7,902 nucleotides of DNA from an uncultured Eubacteriales bacterium (GTDB lineage Bacteria; Bacillota; Clostridia; Peptostreptococcales; Anaerovoracaceae), in contig CADBSP010000096.1 in assembly GCA_902797405.1 (NCBI GenBank), forward strand, positions 1 to 7,902, given 5' to 3'. Positions 1 to 6,072 of the stretch are shown here, piece by piece. The notes beneath the pieces were generated by a model that did not search any database, was not told where the DNA came from, and was given only the letters and a program-made list of their open reading frames with translations. Position 1 is the stretch's first letter. Every line of letters starts with the position of its first letter. The translations under genes and the position numbers were made by a program.

Positions 1-72
1 AACTTCGGTCTCGGCAAATTCTCTTACCATTTTTCTTACGAATTCCTGTTCCTTCGTCAGTTGAAAATTCAT
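1..72 (-). CDS. bcd: Acyl-CoA (butyryl-CoA) dehydrogenase, N-terminal fragment
   Basis: Only the first 24 codons are inside the window; the rest continues past the left edge. The residues begin MNFQLTKEQEFVRKMVREFA, which closely matches the first helix of short-chain acyl-CoA dehydrogenases of anaerobic Firmicutes (Bcd type). These FAD enzymes reduce crotonyl-CoA to butyryl-CoA, usually in complex with the electron-transfer flavoprotein EtfAB. The start is well supported: ATG at 72-70, with AAGGAGG at 80-86 on the minus strand and a 7-nt spacer. The gene has its own leader with a promoter at 156-184 and a Rex-like palindrome at 216-233, which fits a redox-controlled fermentation operon. With so few residues, another acyl-CoA dehydrogenase specificity cannot be excluded. 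The family call is firm and the substrate is inferred. Confidence 0.8.
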   Translation of the reverse strand, partial: MNFQLTKEQEFVRKMVREFAETEV

Positions 73-95
73 GTAAATGCCTCCTTATAAAAATT

Positions 96-134
96 AACGG
101 TCCTTCTCTTAGGGGAAGGATAGCCTATACCGTT
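96..134 (-). other. Hairpin in the 5' UTR of the bcd-like gene
   Basis: In the minus-strand transcript, AACGGT (134-129) can pair with ACCGTT (101-96). Inside it, CCTTC (119-115 strand complement) pairs with GAAGG (106-102) around an 8-nt loop, with an asymmetric bulge of about 9 nt. It ends 9 nt before the Shine-Dalgarno site and no U-tract follows. It may act on mRNA stability or ribosome access; no known riboswitch class is recognised. Confidence 0.4.
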
Positions 135-155
135 CCGTATTAAGGTGCTGAAACC

Positions 156-184
156 CTTATAATTTCAAGCTTTTCAGAAGTCAA
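156..184 (-). promoter_or_regulatory. Sigma-A-type promoter of the bcd-like gene
   Basis: On the minus strand, TTGACT (184-179) is followed by a 17-bp spacer and TATAAG (161-156). Each box matches 5 of 6 consensus bases. Transcription would start near 149, giving a leader of about 75 nt before the ATG at 72. It is the best promoter match in the gap between thiI and this gene. Confidence 0.7.
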
Positions 185-215
185 GACAGTTCTTTTTTTT
201 GACCGCAAAAAACCT

Positions 216-233
216 TTGTTATAAAAATAACAG
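216..233. promoter_or_regulatory. Rex-like operator (interrupted palindrome)
   Basis: The plus strand reads TTGTTATAAAAATAACAG. TGTTAT and ATAACA form a perfect 6-bp inverted repeat around AAAA. The clostridial Rex consensus is TTGTTAA-N4-TTAACAA, and 11 of its 14 defined positions match. Rex is an NADH-sensing repressor known to control crt-bcd-etf type operons, and the site lies in a bcd leader. Its centre is about 75 bp upstream of the predicted start from the 156-184 promoter, which is far for simple repression. It would lie at about +6 to +21 of a weaker upstream promoter candidate (245-273). Rex binding is inferred. Confidence 0.5.
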
Positions 234-244
234 CATACTCATAT

Positions 245-273
245 AGTATCTCATTTTTTTTGTGTTTTTGCAA
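245..273 (-). promoter_or_regulatory. Possible second, weaker upstream promoter of the bcd-like gene
   Basis: On the minus strand, TTGCAA (273-268) and GATACT (250-245) are 17 bp apart and match 4 of 6 consensus bases each. A start near 238 would place the Rex-like palindrome just downstream of +1, a normal position for repression. The region is A-rich, so a chance match is quite possible. Confidence 0.25.
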
Positions 274-292
274 GAGGTTTAAGATATTTTTT

Positions 293-323
293 TAACAAAA
301 GCCACAACTGAATAGTCATGGCT
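293..323 (-). terminator. Probable weak terminator of thiI
   Basis: Just after the thiI stop, the minus-strand RNA reads AGCCA, TG, ACT, loop ATTC, AGT, TG, TGGCT (323 to 300). This gives a 5-bp and a 3-bp stem separated by a small internal loop. TTTTGTT follows, then an A-tract. The stem is short and interrupted, so termination may be partial. The position, between thiI and the separately promoted bcd-like gene, supports the call. Confidence 0.4.
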
Positions 324-341
324 AGTATATTTGTGAATTAA

Positions 342-1532
342 CTATATCCCTTTAATATCGATTATTGTATCCGATTCTACCGCAGCAGCCACCAAAGCCT
401 CCACATCCAGATTGGCTTCCGACTGAAGAATCCTTTCAAGTTTAGGCTTGGTGGTTGGGTGTTTGGGAAGGAAAACGGTACAGCAATCTTCATAGGGTTC
501 GATTGATGTTTCAAATGTCCCTATCTCCTGAGCTTTTGCCATAATATCTACTTTATCCATGGCAATAAGAGGTCTCATAACCGGCATCTTAACCACACTG
601 TCGGTAACAACCAAGGCCTCTGCGGTTTGGCTAGCCACCTGCCCCAGGTTTTCGCCTGTTATTAGCATCATGACCTTTGATTTTTCCGCAATCTTCTCCG
701 CAATTCTCATCATGAATCTTCTGACGTGGATCGTGGTCTCCGCCTCAGGGCAGTTCTTTACGATTTCTTCCTGAATAGGTAGAATGTTTATCACATGCAT
801 TTTAAATCCGCCACAGTAGGAAGCTACAATTGACGCCAGTTCCTCAACCTTTGCCTGAGCACGCTCGGAAGTGTATGGATATGAATGAAAATGAACAGCC
901 TCAATCATCATGCCTCGCTTGGCCATCATCCATGCAGCTACGGGAGAATCAATTCCGCCGGAAAGAAGGATTAGCCCCTTCCCGTTGGTTCCAAGAGGAA
1001 GACCTCCGAAACCTTGAAGTTTATCCGTATAGATATATGATTTGTCGTGCCTTAGATCCACATGAAGCAAGACATCAGGATTATGTACATCCACCTTTAA
1101 AACCTTGCAGCCTTTTAGGACCTTCGCTCCCATCATTTTTGCTATCTCCGGAGAAGTAATCGGGAAACTCTTATCCGCTCTTTTAGCTTCTGCCTTAAAT
1201 GTCTTTACACCCCTCTTTTCGATAAGCTCCAGCATCAGCTTAACGGCCTCTTCTCCGATTGCATCCAGATTCGATTCCGCTTCCACAGCAGGGCTTATTG
1301 AAGCCACACCAAAGACCTTTGATATTTCCTTGGCTACATCCTCGTATTCCAAGCCTCTATCAAAGCGAACAAAAATCAGCCCTTCGTGCCTTTTAACATC
1401 CGCACCATCAAAACCTGATGCTGTAAGTCTCTTTCTTATTCTCTCTGCCAGGATTCGCTCAAAATATGGCTTATTCATGCCTTTAAGGGCAACTTCTCCA
1501 CAGCGTACAATTAGTATTTTCTTTTCGTTCAT
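342..1532 (-). CDS. thiI: tRNA 4-thiouridine synthase ThiI (short form, no rhodanese domain)
   Basis: ThiI adenylates U8 of tRNA with ATP and inserts sulfur to give 4-thiouridine. In some bacteria it also supplies sulfur for the thiamine thiazole. The 396-residue protein shows an N-terminal ferredoxin-like region (1-60, with RCGEVALKG), a THUMP domain (about 65-170) and a PP-loop ATPase domain with SGGIDSP at 191-197. The ThiI signature GENLGQVASQT is at 293-303, and the conserved PYEDCCTVF loop is at 347-355. No C-terminal rhodanese domain is present, which is usual for Firmicutes ThiI paired with a dedicated desulfurase. The upstream neighbour is such a cysteine desulfurase on the same strand. 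The start ATG at 1532 has AGAAGG only 2 nt away. A 13-codon ORF overlaps this ATG as ATGA, so translational coupling may help initiation. Confidence 0.96.
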   Translation of the reverse strand: MNEKKILIVRCGEVALKGMNKPYFERILAERIRKRLTASGFDGADVKRHEGLIFVRFDRGLEYEDVAKEISKVFGVASISPAVEAESNLDAIGEEAVKLMLELIEKRGVKTFKAEAKRADKSFPITSPEIAKMMGAKVLKGCKVLKVDVHNPDVLLHVDLRHDKSYIYTDKLQGFGGLPLGTNGKGLILLSGGIDSPVAAWMMAKRGMMIEAVHFHSYPYTSERAQAKVEELASIVASYCGGFKMHVINILPIQEEIVKNCPEAETTIHVRRFMMRIAEKIAEKSKVMMLITGENLGQVASQTAEALVVTDSVVKMPVMRPLIAMDKVDIMAKAQEIGTFETSIEPYEDCCTVFLPKHPTTKPKLERILQSEANLDVEALVAAAVESDTIIDIKGI

Positions 1533-1570
1533 ATCCTTCTATCTGTTTTTCTGTTTTTCTTTAACTCCAT
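1529..1570 (-). other. Possible 13-aa leader ORF overlapping the thiI start
   Basis: From ATG at 1570 the minus strand reads MELKKNRKTDRRI and stops at TGA (1531-1529). This stop overlaps the thiI ATG as ATGA, a classic layout for coupled reinitiation. The ribosome site before it is weak, with AGG directly next to the ATG. The peptide is basic and A-rich codons dominate, so it may be a chance ORF. It is noted because the thiI Shine-Dalgarno site is unusually close to its own start. Confidence 0.25.
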
Positions 1571-1587
1571 CCTATTAGCTGCTCATT

Positions 1588-1708
1588 CTACGCAAGTTCA
1601 TCTAATCCGTCATAGTCGATCAAATCTGTCATAGTCTATCTATTCCGTTATAGTCAATCAAATCTGTCATAGTCTATCTATTCCGTTATAATCGATCAAA
1701 TCCGTCAT
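1588..1708 (-). other. Three ATGA-linked mini-ORFs encoded by the tandem repeat
   Basis: After the desulfurase stop (TAA at 1714-1712) and three bases, ATG at 1708 opens a 13-codon ORF reading MTDLIDYNGIDRL. Its TGA overlaps the next ATG (1670), which opens an ORF encoding the identical peptide. That ORF again overlaps a third (start 1632) reading MTDLIDYDGLDELA, which stops at 1588. The first two ORFs differ at three bases, all synonymous (ACG/ACA, ATC/ATT, GAT/GAC). No good Shine-Dalgarno site precedes any of them, so only coupled translation from the desulfurase seems possible. The pattern follows automatically from a 38-bp repeat period, so function is not established. Confidence 0.25.
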
Positions 1709-1734
1709 AGTTTATCTAAAGCGCCCTAGTCGTC
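1602..1734. repeat. 19-bp tandem repeat (about 6 to 7 units, 38-bp higher-order period)
   Basis: Six clear 19-bp units run from 1602 to 1715, and a degenerate seventh (13 of 19 matches to the first) extends to 1734 inside the desulfurase 3' end. Units 2 and 4 are identical (CAAATCTGTCATAGTCTAT). Units 3 and 5 differ at two bases (type CTATTCCGTTATAGTCAAT). This gives an alternating A-B pattern, that is, a 38-bp unit that was duplicated after the first 19-bp expansion. There are no spacers between units, so it is a minisatellite and not a CRISPR array. It probably varies in copy number between strains and may have rewritten the last codons of the desulfurase. Confidence 0.9.
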
Positions 1735-2884
1735 TAAATCTTTCCACTGCCAGCTTCAATTTATCCAAGACAAATGGAACCTCTTCCAATGTATTAAATG
1801 CACCGAAGCTAAACCTGATTGCACTTTCAATCACTTCATCTGAAAGCCCCATTGCCTTAAGCACATGGCTACCTGACTTATGGGCATTTTTCCCTGATGA
1901 ACACGCTGAACCCGTCGATACCATTATTCCTTCCTGCTCCAGTGTATGAAGTATGACCTCTCCTCTTGTTCCAAGGAAAGAAACATTAAGAATGGATGGC
2001 GTTCCGTCCTCCGGACTGTTTATCCTGACATCGGGGATTTCGTCAACAATACCTTTTCTTAACGAATCATGGATTTCTCTTATTCTGCTATGGAATTCTT
2101 CGTCCTTTGATGCCACCCTAATTGCTTCAGCAAAACCACATATTCCGGGCATATTCTCCGTACCTGATCGAAGCCCTTTTTCCTGTCCACCGCCTGTCAT
2201 AAACTCAGGAATCCTGGTATTCTTATTTATATAAAGGACACCTACGCCCTTTGGTCCATGTATTTTATGGGCACTGGCGGAAATCAGATCCGCAGGGATT
2301 GTCTTTACATCTTCTTTACCAAGCGCCTGAACCGCATCACAATGAAGAATCGCCTTAGTTCCATCGGATTTCGATTTGGCATATATCAAATCAGCCACAT
2401 GGCAAAGCGGCATTAGCGCACCGGTTTCGTTATTAACCGCCATTACGCTCACAAGCGCTGCACCGCCATTAGAACCTTTTTCCAAAGCCGCTTTAAGCCC
2501 CTCTAAATCAAGTCGGGAATTCTCATCCACATCTATATATGTAACATTTGCGCCTTGTTTCTCCAGTTTTTTTACAGTTTCCAAAACTGCAGGATGCTCT
2601 ATCCTGGTAGTAATAATGTGATTGCTCTCCCTTTTCCTGGCATTATATGCACCATAAATCGCCATATTATCACTCTCTGTTCCCCCTGAGGTGAAAACTA
2701 TTTCACCATCTGGAGGAAACAAAGATGCCACGGTCTTTCTAGCTTCCTTTAATTCTTTCTCTGCATTAAAACCAACGCTGTGGAGAGATGACGGATTACC
2801 AAAATCCGAGAGCATTATTCTCCCAACAGTATCTGCAACCTCATTATATGCCCTTGTCGTAGCGGAATTATCCAGATAAATCAT
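1712..2884 (-). CDS. Cysteine desulfurase, NifS/IscS type, partner of ThiI
   Basis: This is a PLP enzyme that converts L-cysteine to alanine and leaves a persulfide on its own cysteine, here probably passed to ThiI. From the ATG at 2884 it has 390 residues, a normal length. Visible family marks are YLDNSATT at the N-terminus, GGTESDN near 67-73, HCDAVQALGK near 181-190 and the PLP lysine in SASAHKIHGPKG (about K207). The RSGTENMPGI motif is near 239-248, and the persulfide cysteine is in STGSACSSGKN (about C328), which places it in the class I (NifS/IscS) group. An in-frame TTG at 2890 is an alternative start. No Shine-Dalgarno site is visible before either start. Only 13 nt separate the ATG from a large hairpin, so its expression control is unclear. 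The same-strand neighbour thiI, with no terminator between them, indicates an operon. B. subtilis has a similar desulfurase-thiI pair. Confidence 0.94.
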   Translation of the reverse strand: MIYLDNSATTRAYNEVADTVGRIMLSDFGNPSSLHSVGFNAEKELKEARKTVASLFPPDGEIVFTSGGTESDNMAIYGAYNARKRESNHIITTRIEHPAVLETVKKLEKQGANVTYIDVDENSRLDLEGLKAALEKGSNGGAALVSVMAVNNETGALMPLCHVADLIYAKSKSDGTKAILHCDAVQALGKEDVKTIPADLISASAHKIHGPKGVGVLYINKNTRIPEFMTGGGQEKGLRSGTENMPGICGFAEAIRVASKDEEFHSRIREIHDSLRKGIVDEIPDVRINSPEDGTPSILNVSFLGTRGEVILHTLEQEGIMVSTGSACSSGKNAHKSGSHVLKAMGLSDEVIESAIRFSFGAFNTLEEVPFVLDKLKLAVERFRRLGRFR

Positions 2885-2897
2885 AATCAATAAAATT

Positions 2898-2977
2898 AGG
2901 ACTGAGCATATGCGGTGTTCGATGTACGAATGCTAGGAAAGAGCGATCGTTCACGGACATCACATATACTCAGTCCT
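2898..2977 (-). terminator. Large hairpin after rny, terminator or attenuator before the desulfurase
   Basis: Arms of 21 nt (2957-2977 and 2898-2918) pair in the minus-strand RNA with two G-U wobbles and one mismatch, starting AGGACTGAG. A second 9-nt stem with two mismatches (2942-2950 with 2926-2934) sits inside, capped by a 7-nt loop. The wobbles pair only in the minus-strand RNA, which suggests selection on that RNA. It begins 13 nt after the rny stop and is followed by AATTTTATT, a modest U-tract. No promoter is apparent between it and the desulfurase, so it may allow read-through instead of stopping transcription fully. Confidence 0.65.
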
Positions 2978-2990
2978 TTATTAAATCACA

Positions 2991-4550
2991 TTATTTAGCG
3001 TATTCAATGGCACGGGTCTCACGAACCACGTTAACCTTAATCTGTCCCGGATATTCCATTTCGGTTTCAACCCTCTTTGCAATATCGCGAGCCAATAATT
3101 CGATGCTGTCATCACCGACTTCATCAGGATTAGCAATAATTCTGATTTCACGACCTGCCTGGATAGCGAAGGACTTATCCACGCCAGGTGTGGTGTTTGC
3201 AATCTCTTCCAGTTTTTCCAGACGTTTGATATAAACATCCAACGTTTCACGTCTAGCTCCGGGTCTGGCTGCTGAGAGTGCATCCGCTGCAGCTATAAGA
3301 ACAGCTTCAGGAGTCTTCGCTTCGTAATCGCCGTGGTGAGCCGCAACGCCATTAATAACATCTTCGGCTTCCTTATACTTAGTAAGCACCGAGATTCCCA
3401 AATCGACGTGAGTTCCCTCGTGCTCGTGGGTTAGAGCCTTTCCTATATCATGGAGCAAACCTGCTCTTTTCGCTAGCTTTACATTAAGCCCCAGTTCTCC
3501 TGCCATCAATCCTGCCAAATGAGCAACCTCGATTGAGTGGTTGAGGACATTTTGTCCATATGATGTTCTGTATTTCAGACGTCCTAGGAGCTTAACTACC
3601 TCCGGATGCAGATTATGCACATCCGCCTCGAAAGTTGCCCTTTCACCTTCTTCTTTTATGATGGTATTAACCTCTGCCTCGGCTTTCTTGACCATTTCCT
3701 CTATGCGTGCAGGGTGTATGCGTCCATCATTAATGAGTCTTTCCAAAGCCAGTCTGGCTATTTCTCTTCTAACGGGATCAAAGCCTGAAATGATTACTGC
3801 TTCAGGAGTATCATCTATTATCAAATCAACCCCTGTCTGAGTTTCAATTGCCCTGATATTTCTTCCCTCACGGCCGATTATTCTTCCCTTCATTTCATCG
3901 TTAGGAAGAGCAACAACCGAAACCGTTGACTCTGCAACCTGATCCGCGGCACAGCGCTGAATCGCTCCAACTATTATTTCTCTGGCTTTACTATCTGCCT
4001 CTTCCTTGGCCTTGGATTCAATATCCTTAATCATTAACGAGGCATCGTGTCTAACATCCTTTTCGACCTCGTCCAATAACATCTGCTTAGCTTCCTCTGC
4101 TGTAAGTCCTGAAATCTTTTCAAGTTCCACAATCTTCTTTTCAAGGAAACTATCCAATTCCTTTTTCTTATTCTCTATCTCCTGATGTTTTTTGTTGATA
4201 GATTCTTCTTTTTTCTCAATATTGTCCAGTTTTTTGTCTATGGACTCTTCTTTTTGTTGAATTCTCTGTTCCTGTCTTCTGACTTCGTTCTTTCTCTCTT
4301 TTACCTCTCTGTCTGCGTCATTTCTGATTCTTTTTGCTTCTTCTTTAGCATCATCTGTAATCTTTCTCTCAATTCCTTCTGCTTTTTTTTCTGCATCCAG
4401 AATCATATTCTTTGCTGTCTGTTCAGCGCTTCCTGTAACTCGTTCACTTACCGTCTTTCTGTAAATATATCCGATCAAAAGCCCTAAAACTAATGCAAAG
4501 GCGCAGGCTATAATAGTAACTACTGTAGGAGAAATTCCATTCGCTCCCAT
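2991..4550 (-). CDS. rny: Ribonuclease Y
   Basis: RNase Y is a membrane-bound endoribonuclease that starts bulk mRNA decay and processing in many Firmicutes. From the ATG at 4550 the protein has 519 residues, the usual length. It shows one N-terminal membrane helix (about 9-29), a long charged coiled coil (about 45-185) and a KH RNA-binding domain with GRIIGREGRN near 222-231. The HD phosphodiesterase domain follows, with HDIGK near 367-371 and further metal-ligand histidines (HSIEVAH, AAHHGD). An upstream GTG at 4559 is also in frame (522 residues). The ATG is preferred because GGAAGGTG lies 6 nt before it, whereas the GTG is too close to its site. A strong promoter at 4702-4731, shared with rodA, gives a 5' UTR of about 145 nt that is very A/U-rich. 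Confidence 0.97.
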   Translation of the reverse strand: MGANGISPTVVTIIACAFALVLGLLIGYIYRKTVSERVTGSAEQTAKNMILDAEKKAEGIERKITDDAKEEAKRIRNDADREVKERKNEVRRQEQRIQQKEESIDKKLDNIEKKEESINKKHQEIENKKKELDSFLEKKIVELEKISGLTAEEAKQMLLDEVEKDVRHDASLMIKDIESKAKEEADSKAREIIVGAIQRCAADQVAESTVSVVALPNDEMKGRIIGREGRNIRAIETQTGVDLIIDDTPEAVIISGFDPVRREIARLALERLINDGRIHPARIEEMVKKAEAEVNTIIKEEGERATFEADVHNLHPEVVKLLGRLKYRTSYGQNVLNHSIEVAHLAGLMAGELGLNVKLAKRAGLLHDIGKALTHEHEGTHVDLGISVLTKYKEAEDVINGVAAHHGDYEAKTPEAVLIAAADALSAARPGARRETLDVYIKRLEKLEEIANTTPGVDKSFAIQAGREIRIIANPDEVGDDSIELLARDIAKRVETEMEYPGQIKVNVVRETRAIEYAK

Positions 4551-4679
4551 GTTTTGCACCTTCCTCTCTTTTAAATATTTAGTTTTCTATATTTCTTTTA
4601 TTTTCTCTATTATCTATATCTCAAATTGCTTATATCAAACCACGTCTATAGCTCAAAAATTCCAGAAATTATATAAAAC

Positions 4680-4709
4680 TTGCCATAATTACACAAAATA
4701 TATTATAAT
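4680..4709 (+). promoter_or_regulatory. rodA promoter, plus-strand half of a symmetric divergent promoter
   Basis: TTGCCA (4680-4685, 5 of 6) and TATAAT (4704-4709, 6 of 6) are separated by 18 bp. Transcription would start near 4716, giving a leader of about 35 nt that ends in AAAGGGG (4738-4744) and a 6-nt spacer before the rodA ATG. Four of the six -10 bases are shared with the opposite promoter, so two polymerases could not bind at once. Confidence 0.75.
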
Positions 4710-4731
4710 ATTTCGGGCAATATTATGTCAA
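4702..4731 (-). promoter_or_regulatory. rny promoter, minus-strand half of a symmetric divergent promoter
   Basis: On the minus strand, TTGACA (4731-4726) and TATAAT (4707-4702) are 18 bp apart, and both match the consensus fully. Transcription would start near 4695 and read into rny. The -10 box is shared with the plus-strand promoter through the palindrome TATTATAATA (4701-4710). Confidence 0.75.
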
Positions 4732-4750
4732 GAATCCAAAGGGGTAAATT

Positions 4751-5857
4751 ATGGATTATTTTTCCTATATATATAAAAACGTCGATAAAGTAATATGCTC
4801 TGTGGTTGCCGTACTGGCTGTTATTAGTGTGCTCATGATTGGTTCCACCAGCATATCCACAGGTTTTTTCTCCAGAAGTGTAATAGTTCAATTGGTCGCC
4901 TACTTTATCGGTTTAGTGAGCGTTATTATCCTTCTACGGTACAATTACATGGTCTTCAAAGACATCAATGTCTGGCTCCTCTACGGGCTGGCAATTGCAC
5001 TTCTTCTGACCGTTTATATACCCGGACTTGGAATTGAAGTCTTTGGATCCAGGGCCTGGATAGACCTAAGAGTGCTTACTTTCCAGCCTTCAGAAATTGT
5101 AAAAATCCTGTTCATCTTAATCATGGCTCAGTATTTGGACAGGAATAAGGATAATCTATACAATTTCAAGAGCCTACTTAAAGCTGCCCTTATAGGCGCA
5201 CCTATAATCATAATCGTTTTAAAAGAGGACTTTGGAAGCGCACTAGTCTTCGCCTTCACATGGGTCGTAATGCTCTTCTTTGCTGGAATCGATGCTAAGG
5301 CTTTTGCTAAATTCATGGCTATAGTACTCGTCATGGTTCCCGCATCCTACCTCTTCATGGCGGATTATCAAAAAGAGCGTCTGGAAGCCTTCCTTCATCC
5401 CGAGAATCTGTCCCTTCAAGGAAATTATCAGGTTTGGCAATCAAAGGTAGCCATAGGCTCCGGAGGATTATTCGGAAAAGGGCTTTTTAACGGCACACAA
5501 AAAAGCCTGGACTTCATTCCTGTCCAGACCAGCGATTTCATATTTTCCGTAATCGGCGAAGAATTGGGATTGGTAGGCGGTGTGATTGTAATCGCCCTCT
5601 TCGGAGTTTTATTAATCAGAATGATGCATATTTTATATGATTCCCTGGACTTTTATGGCGCAATTATCGTATCAGGAATAATAGGTATGTTCACATTCCA
5701 AATCTTTGAAAACATAGCTATGACTATGGGGCTTATGCCTGTCACAGGTATCACTCTCCCATTCCTAAGTTATGGCGGTTCTTCAATTATCTCCAATATG
5801 ATTGCAGTGGGCCTGGTTCTAAACGTAGCCGTCCGCAGCAAGAAGATAAAGTTCTAA
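4751..5857 (+). CDS. rodA: RodA, SEDS-family peptidoglycan glycosyltransferase
   Basis: RodA polymerises glycan strands from lipid II during cell elongation, working with the transpeptidase PBP2 in the membrane. The 368-residue protein has about ten hydrophobic segments. It shows SEDS motifs in order: GSRAWIDL with QPSEIVKI (99-119), KEDFGSALVF (158-167), KVAIGSGGLFGKG (232-244), TSDFIFSVIGEELGLVGG (260-277, with the likely catalytic D262) and the C-terminal TGITLPFLSYGGSS (332-345). Length and motif spacing match E. coli RodA, whose catalytic residue is also D262. The KEDFG motif replaces the more common QPDLG; the aspartate is kept. FtsW is less likely because the TSDFIF/SYGGSS context and the cell-shape gene neighbours fit RodA. 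The start has a good AAAGGGG site. The gene converges on minD, whereas in many Clostridia rodA follows minDE in the same direction. Confidence 0.93.
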   Translation: MDYFSYIYKNVDKVICSVVAVLAVISVLMIGSTSISTGFFSRSVIVQLVAYFIGLVSVIILLRYNYMVFKDINVWLLYGLAIALLLTVYIPGLGIEVFGSRAWIDLRVLTFQPSEIVKILFILIMAQYLDRNKDNLYNFKSLLKAALIGAPIIIIVLKEDFGSALVFAFTWVVMLFFAGIDAKAFAKFMAIVLVMVPASYLFMADYQKERLEAFLHPENLSLQGNYQVWQSKVAIGSGGLFGKGLFNGTQKSLDFIPVQTSDFIFSVIGEELGLVGGVIVIALFGVLLIRMMHILYDSLDFYGAIIVSGIIGMFTFQIFENIAMTMGLMPVTGITLPFLSYGGSSIISNMIAVGLVLNVAVRSKKIKF

Positions 5858-5903
5858 ATAAAAACAAATCCAAATCACAAAGCAATACATACCTATAACA
5901 AAC

Positions 5904-5938
5904 GCCCTGCTCGTCGCAGAGAAGCAGTGGCATATTTT
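5904..5938 (+). terminator. rodA terminator 1 (left arm of the palindrome)
   Basis: GCCCTGCT (5904-5911) pairs with AGCAG-T-GGC (5923-5931), an 8-bp stem with one bulged T and an 11-nt loop. ATATTTTC follows. It lies 46 bp after the rodA stop. Confidence 0.6.
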
Positions 5939-6027
5939 CGTGGCAAGTGACCCGTTTCGAGAACTCGCGCCGGCTTCGCCATTCTATGCGCTCAAACACT
6001 CGAAACGGTGAATCACGTGCCTAACTC

Positions 6028-6072
6028 AAAAACGCCTACTGCTTCTTAGCTGCTCCTCGCAAAGGCGTTTTT
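6028..6072. terminator. Bidirectional terminator (rodA terminator 2, minD terminator)
   Basis: AAAAACGCCT (6028-6037) and AGGCGTTTTT (6063-6072) form a perfect 10-bp inverted repeat around a 25-nt loop. The outer A/T pairs give a U-run at the 3' side in both directions, so the hairpin can stop rodA on the plus strand and minD on the minus strand. It lies about 40 bp after the minD stop. Confidence 0.85.

Noticed and set aside
96..134. Riboswitch in the bcd leader
   Set aside because: There is only one simple hairpin with a bulge. No conserved core of a known riboswitch class and no expression platform are visible.
342..1532. ThiI as a truncated gene because the rhodanese domain is missing
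   Set aside because: Short ThiI proteins without rhodanese are normal in Firmicutes when a dedicated desulfurase is adjacent, as here.
1105..1578. 157-codon plus-strand open frame opposite thiI
   Set aside because: It lies almost wholly antisense to the well-supported thiI. It has no ribosome site and a Ser/Leu-rich composition typical of an antisense shadow.
1602..1715. Direct repeats as a possible CRISPR array
   Set aside because: The 19-bp units are contiguous with no unique spacers, and no cas gene is in the window. It is a tandem repeat.
2885..2890. TTG at 2890 as the start of the cysteine desulfurase
   Set aside because: It adds only two residues before the conserved YLDNSATT and has no ribosome site. 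The ATG at 2884 is the simpler choice.
2981..3283. 100-codon minus-strand frame inside the 3' end of rny
   Set aside because: It overlaps the conserved C-terminal region of RNase Y in another frame and resembles no known family.
4551..4559. GTG at 4559 as the start of rny
   Set aside because: The Shine-Dalgarno-like GGAAGGTG overlaps this codon and is correctly spaced for the ATG at 4550. The GTG remains possible.
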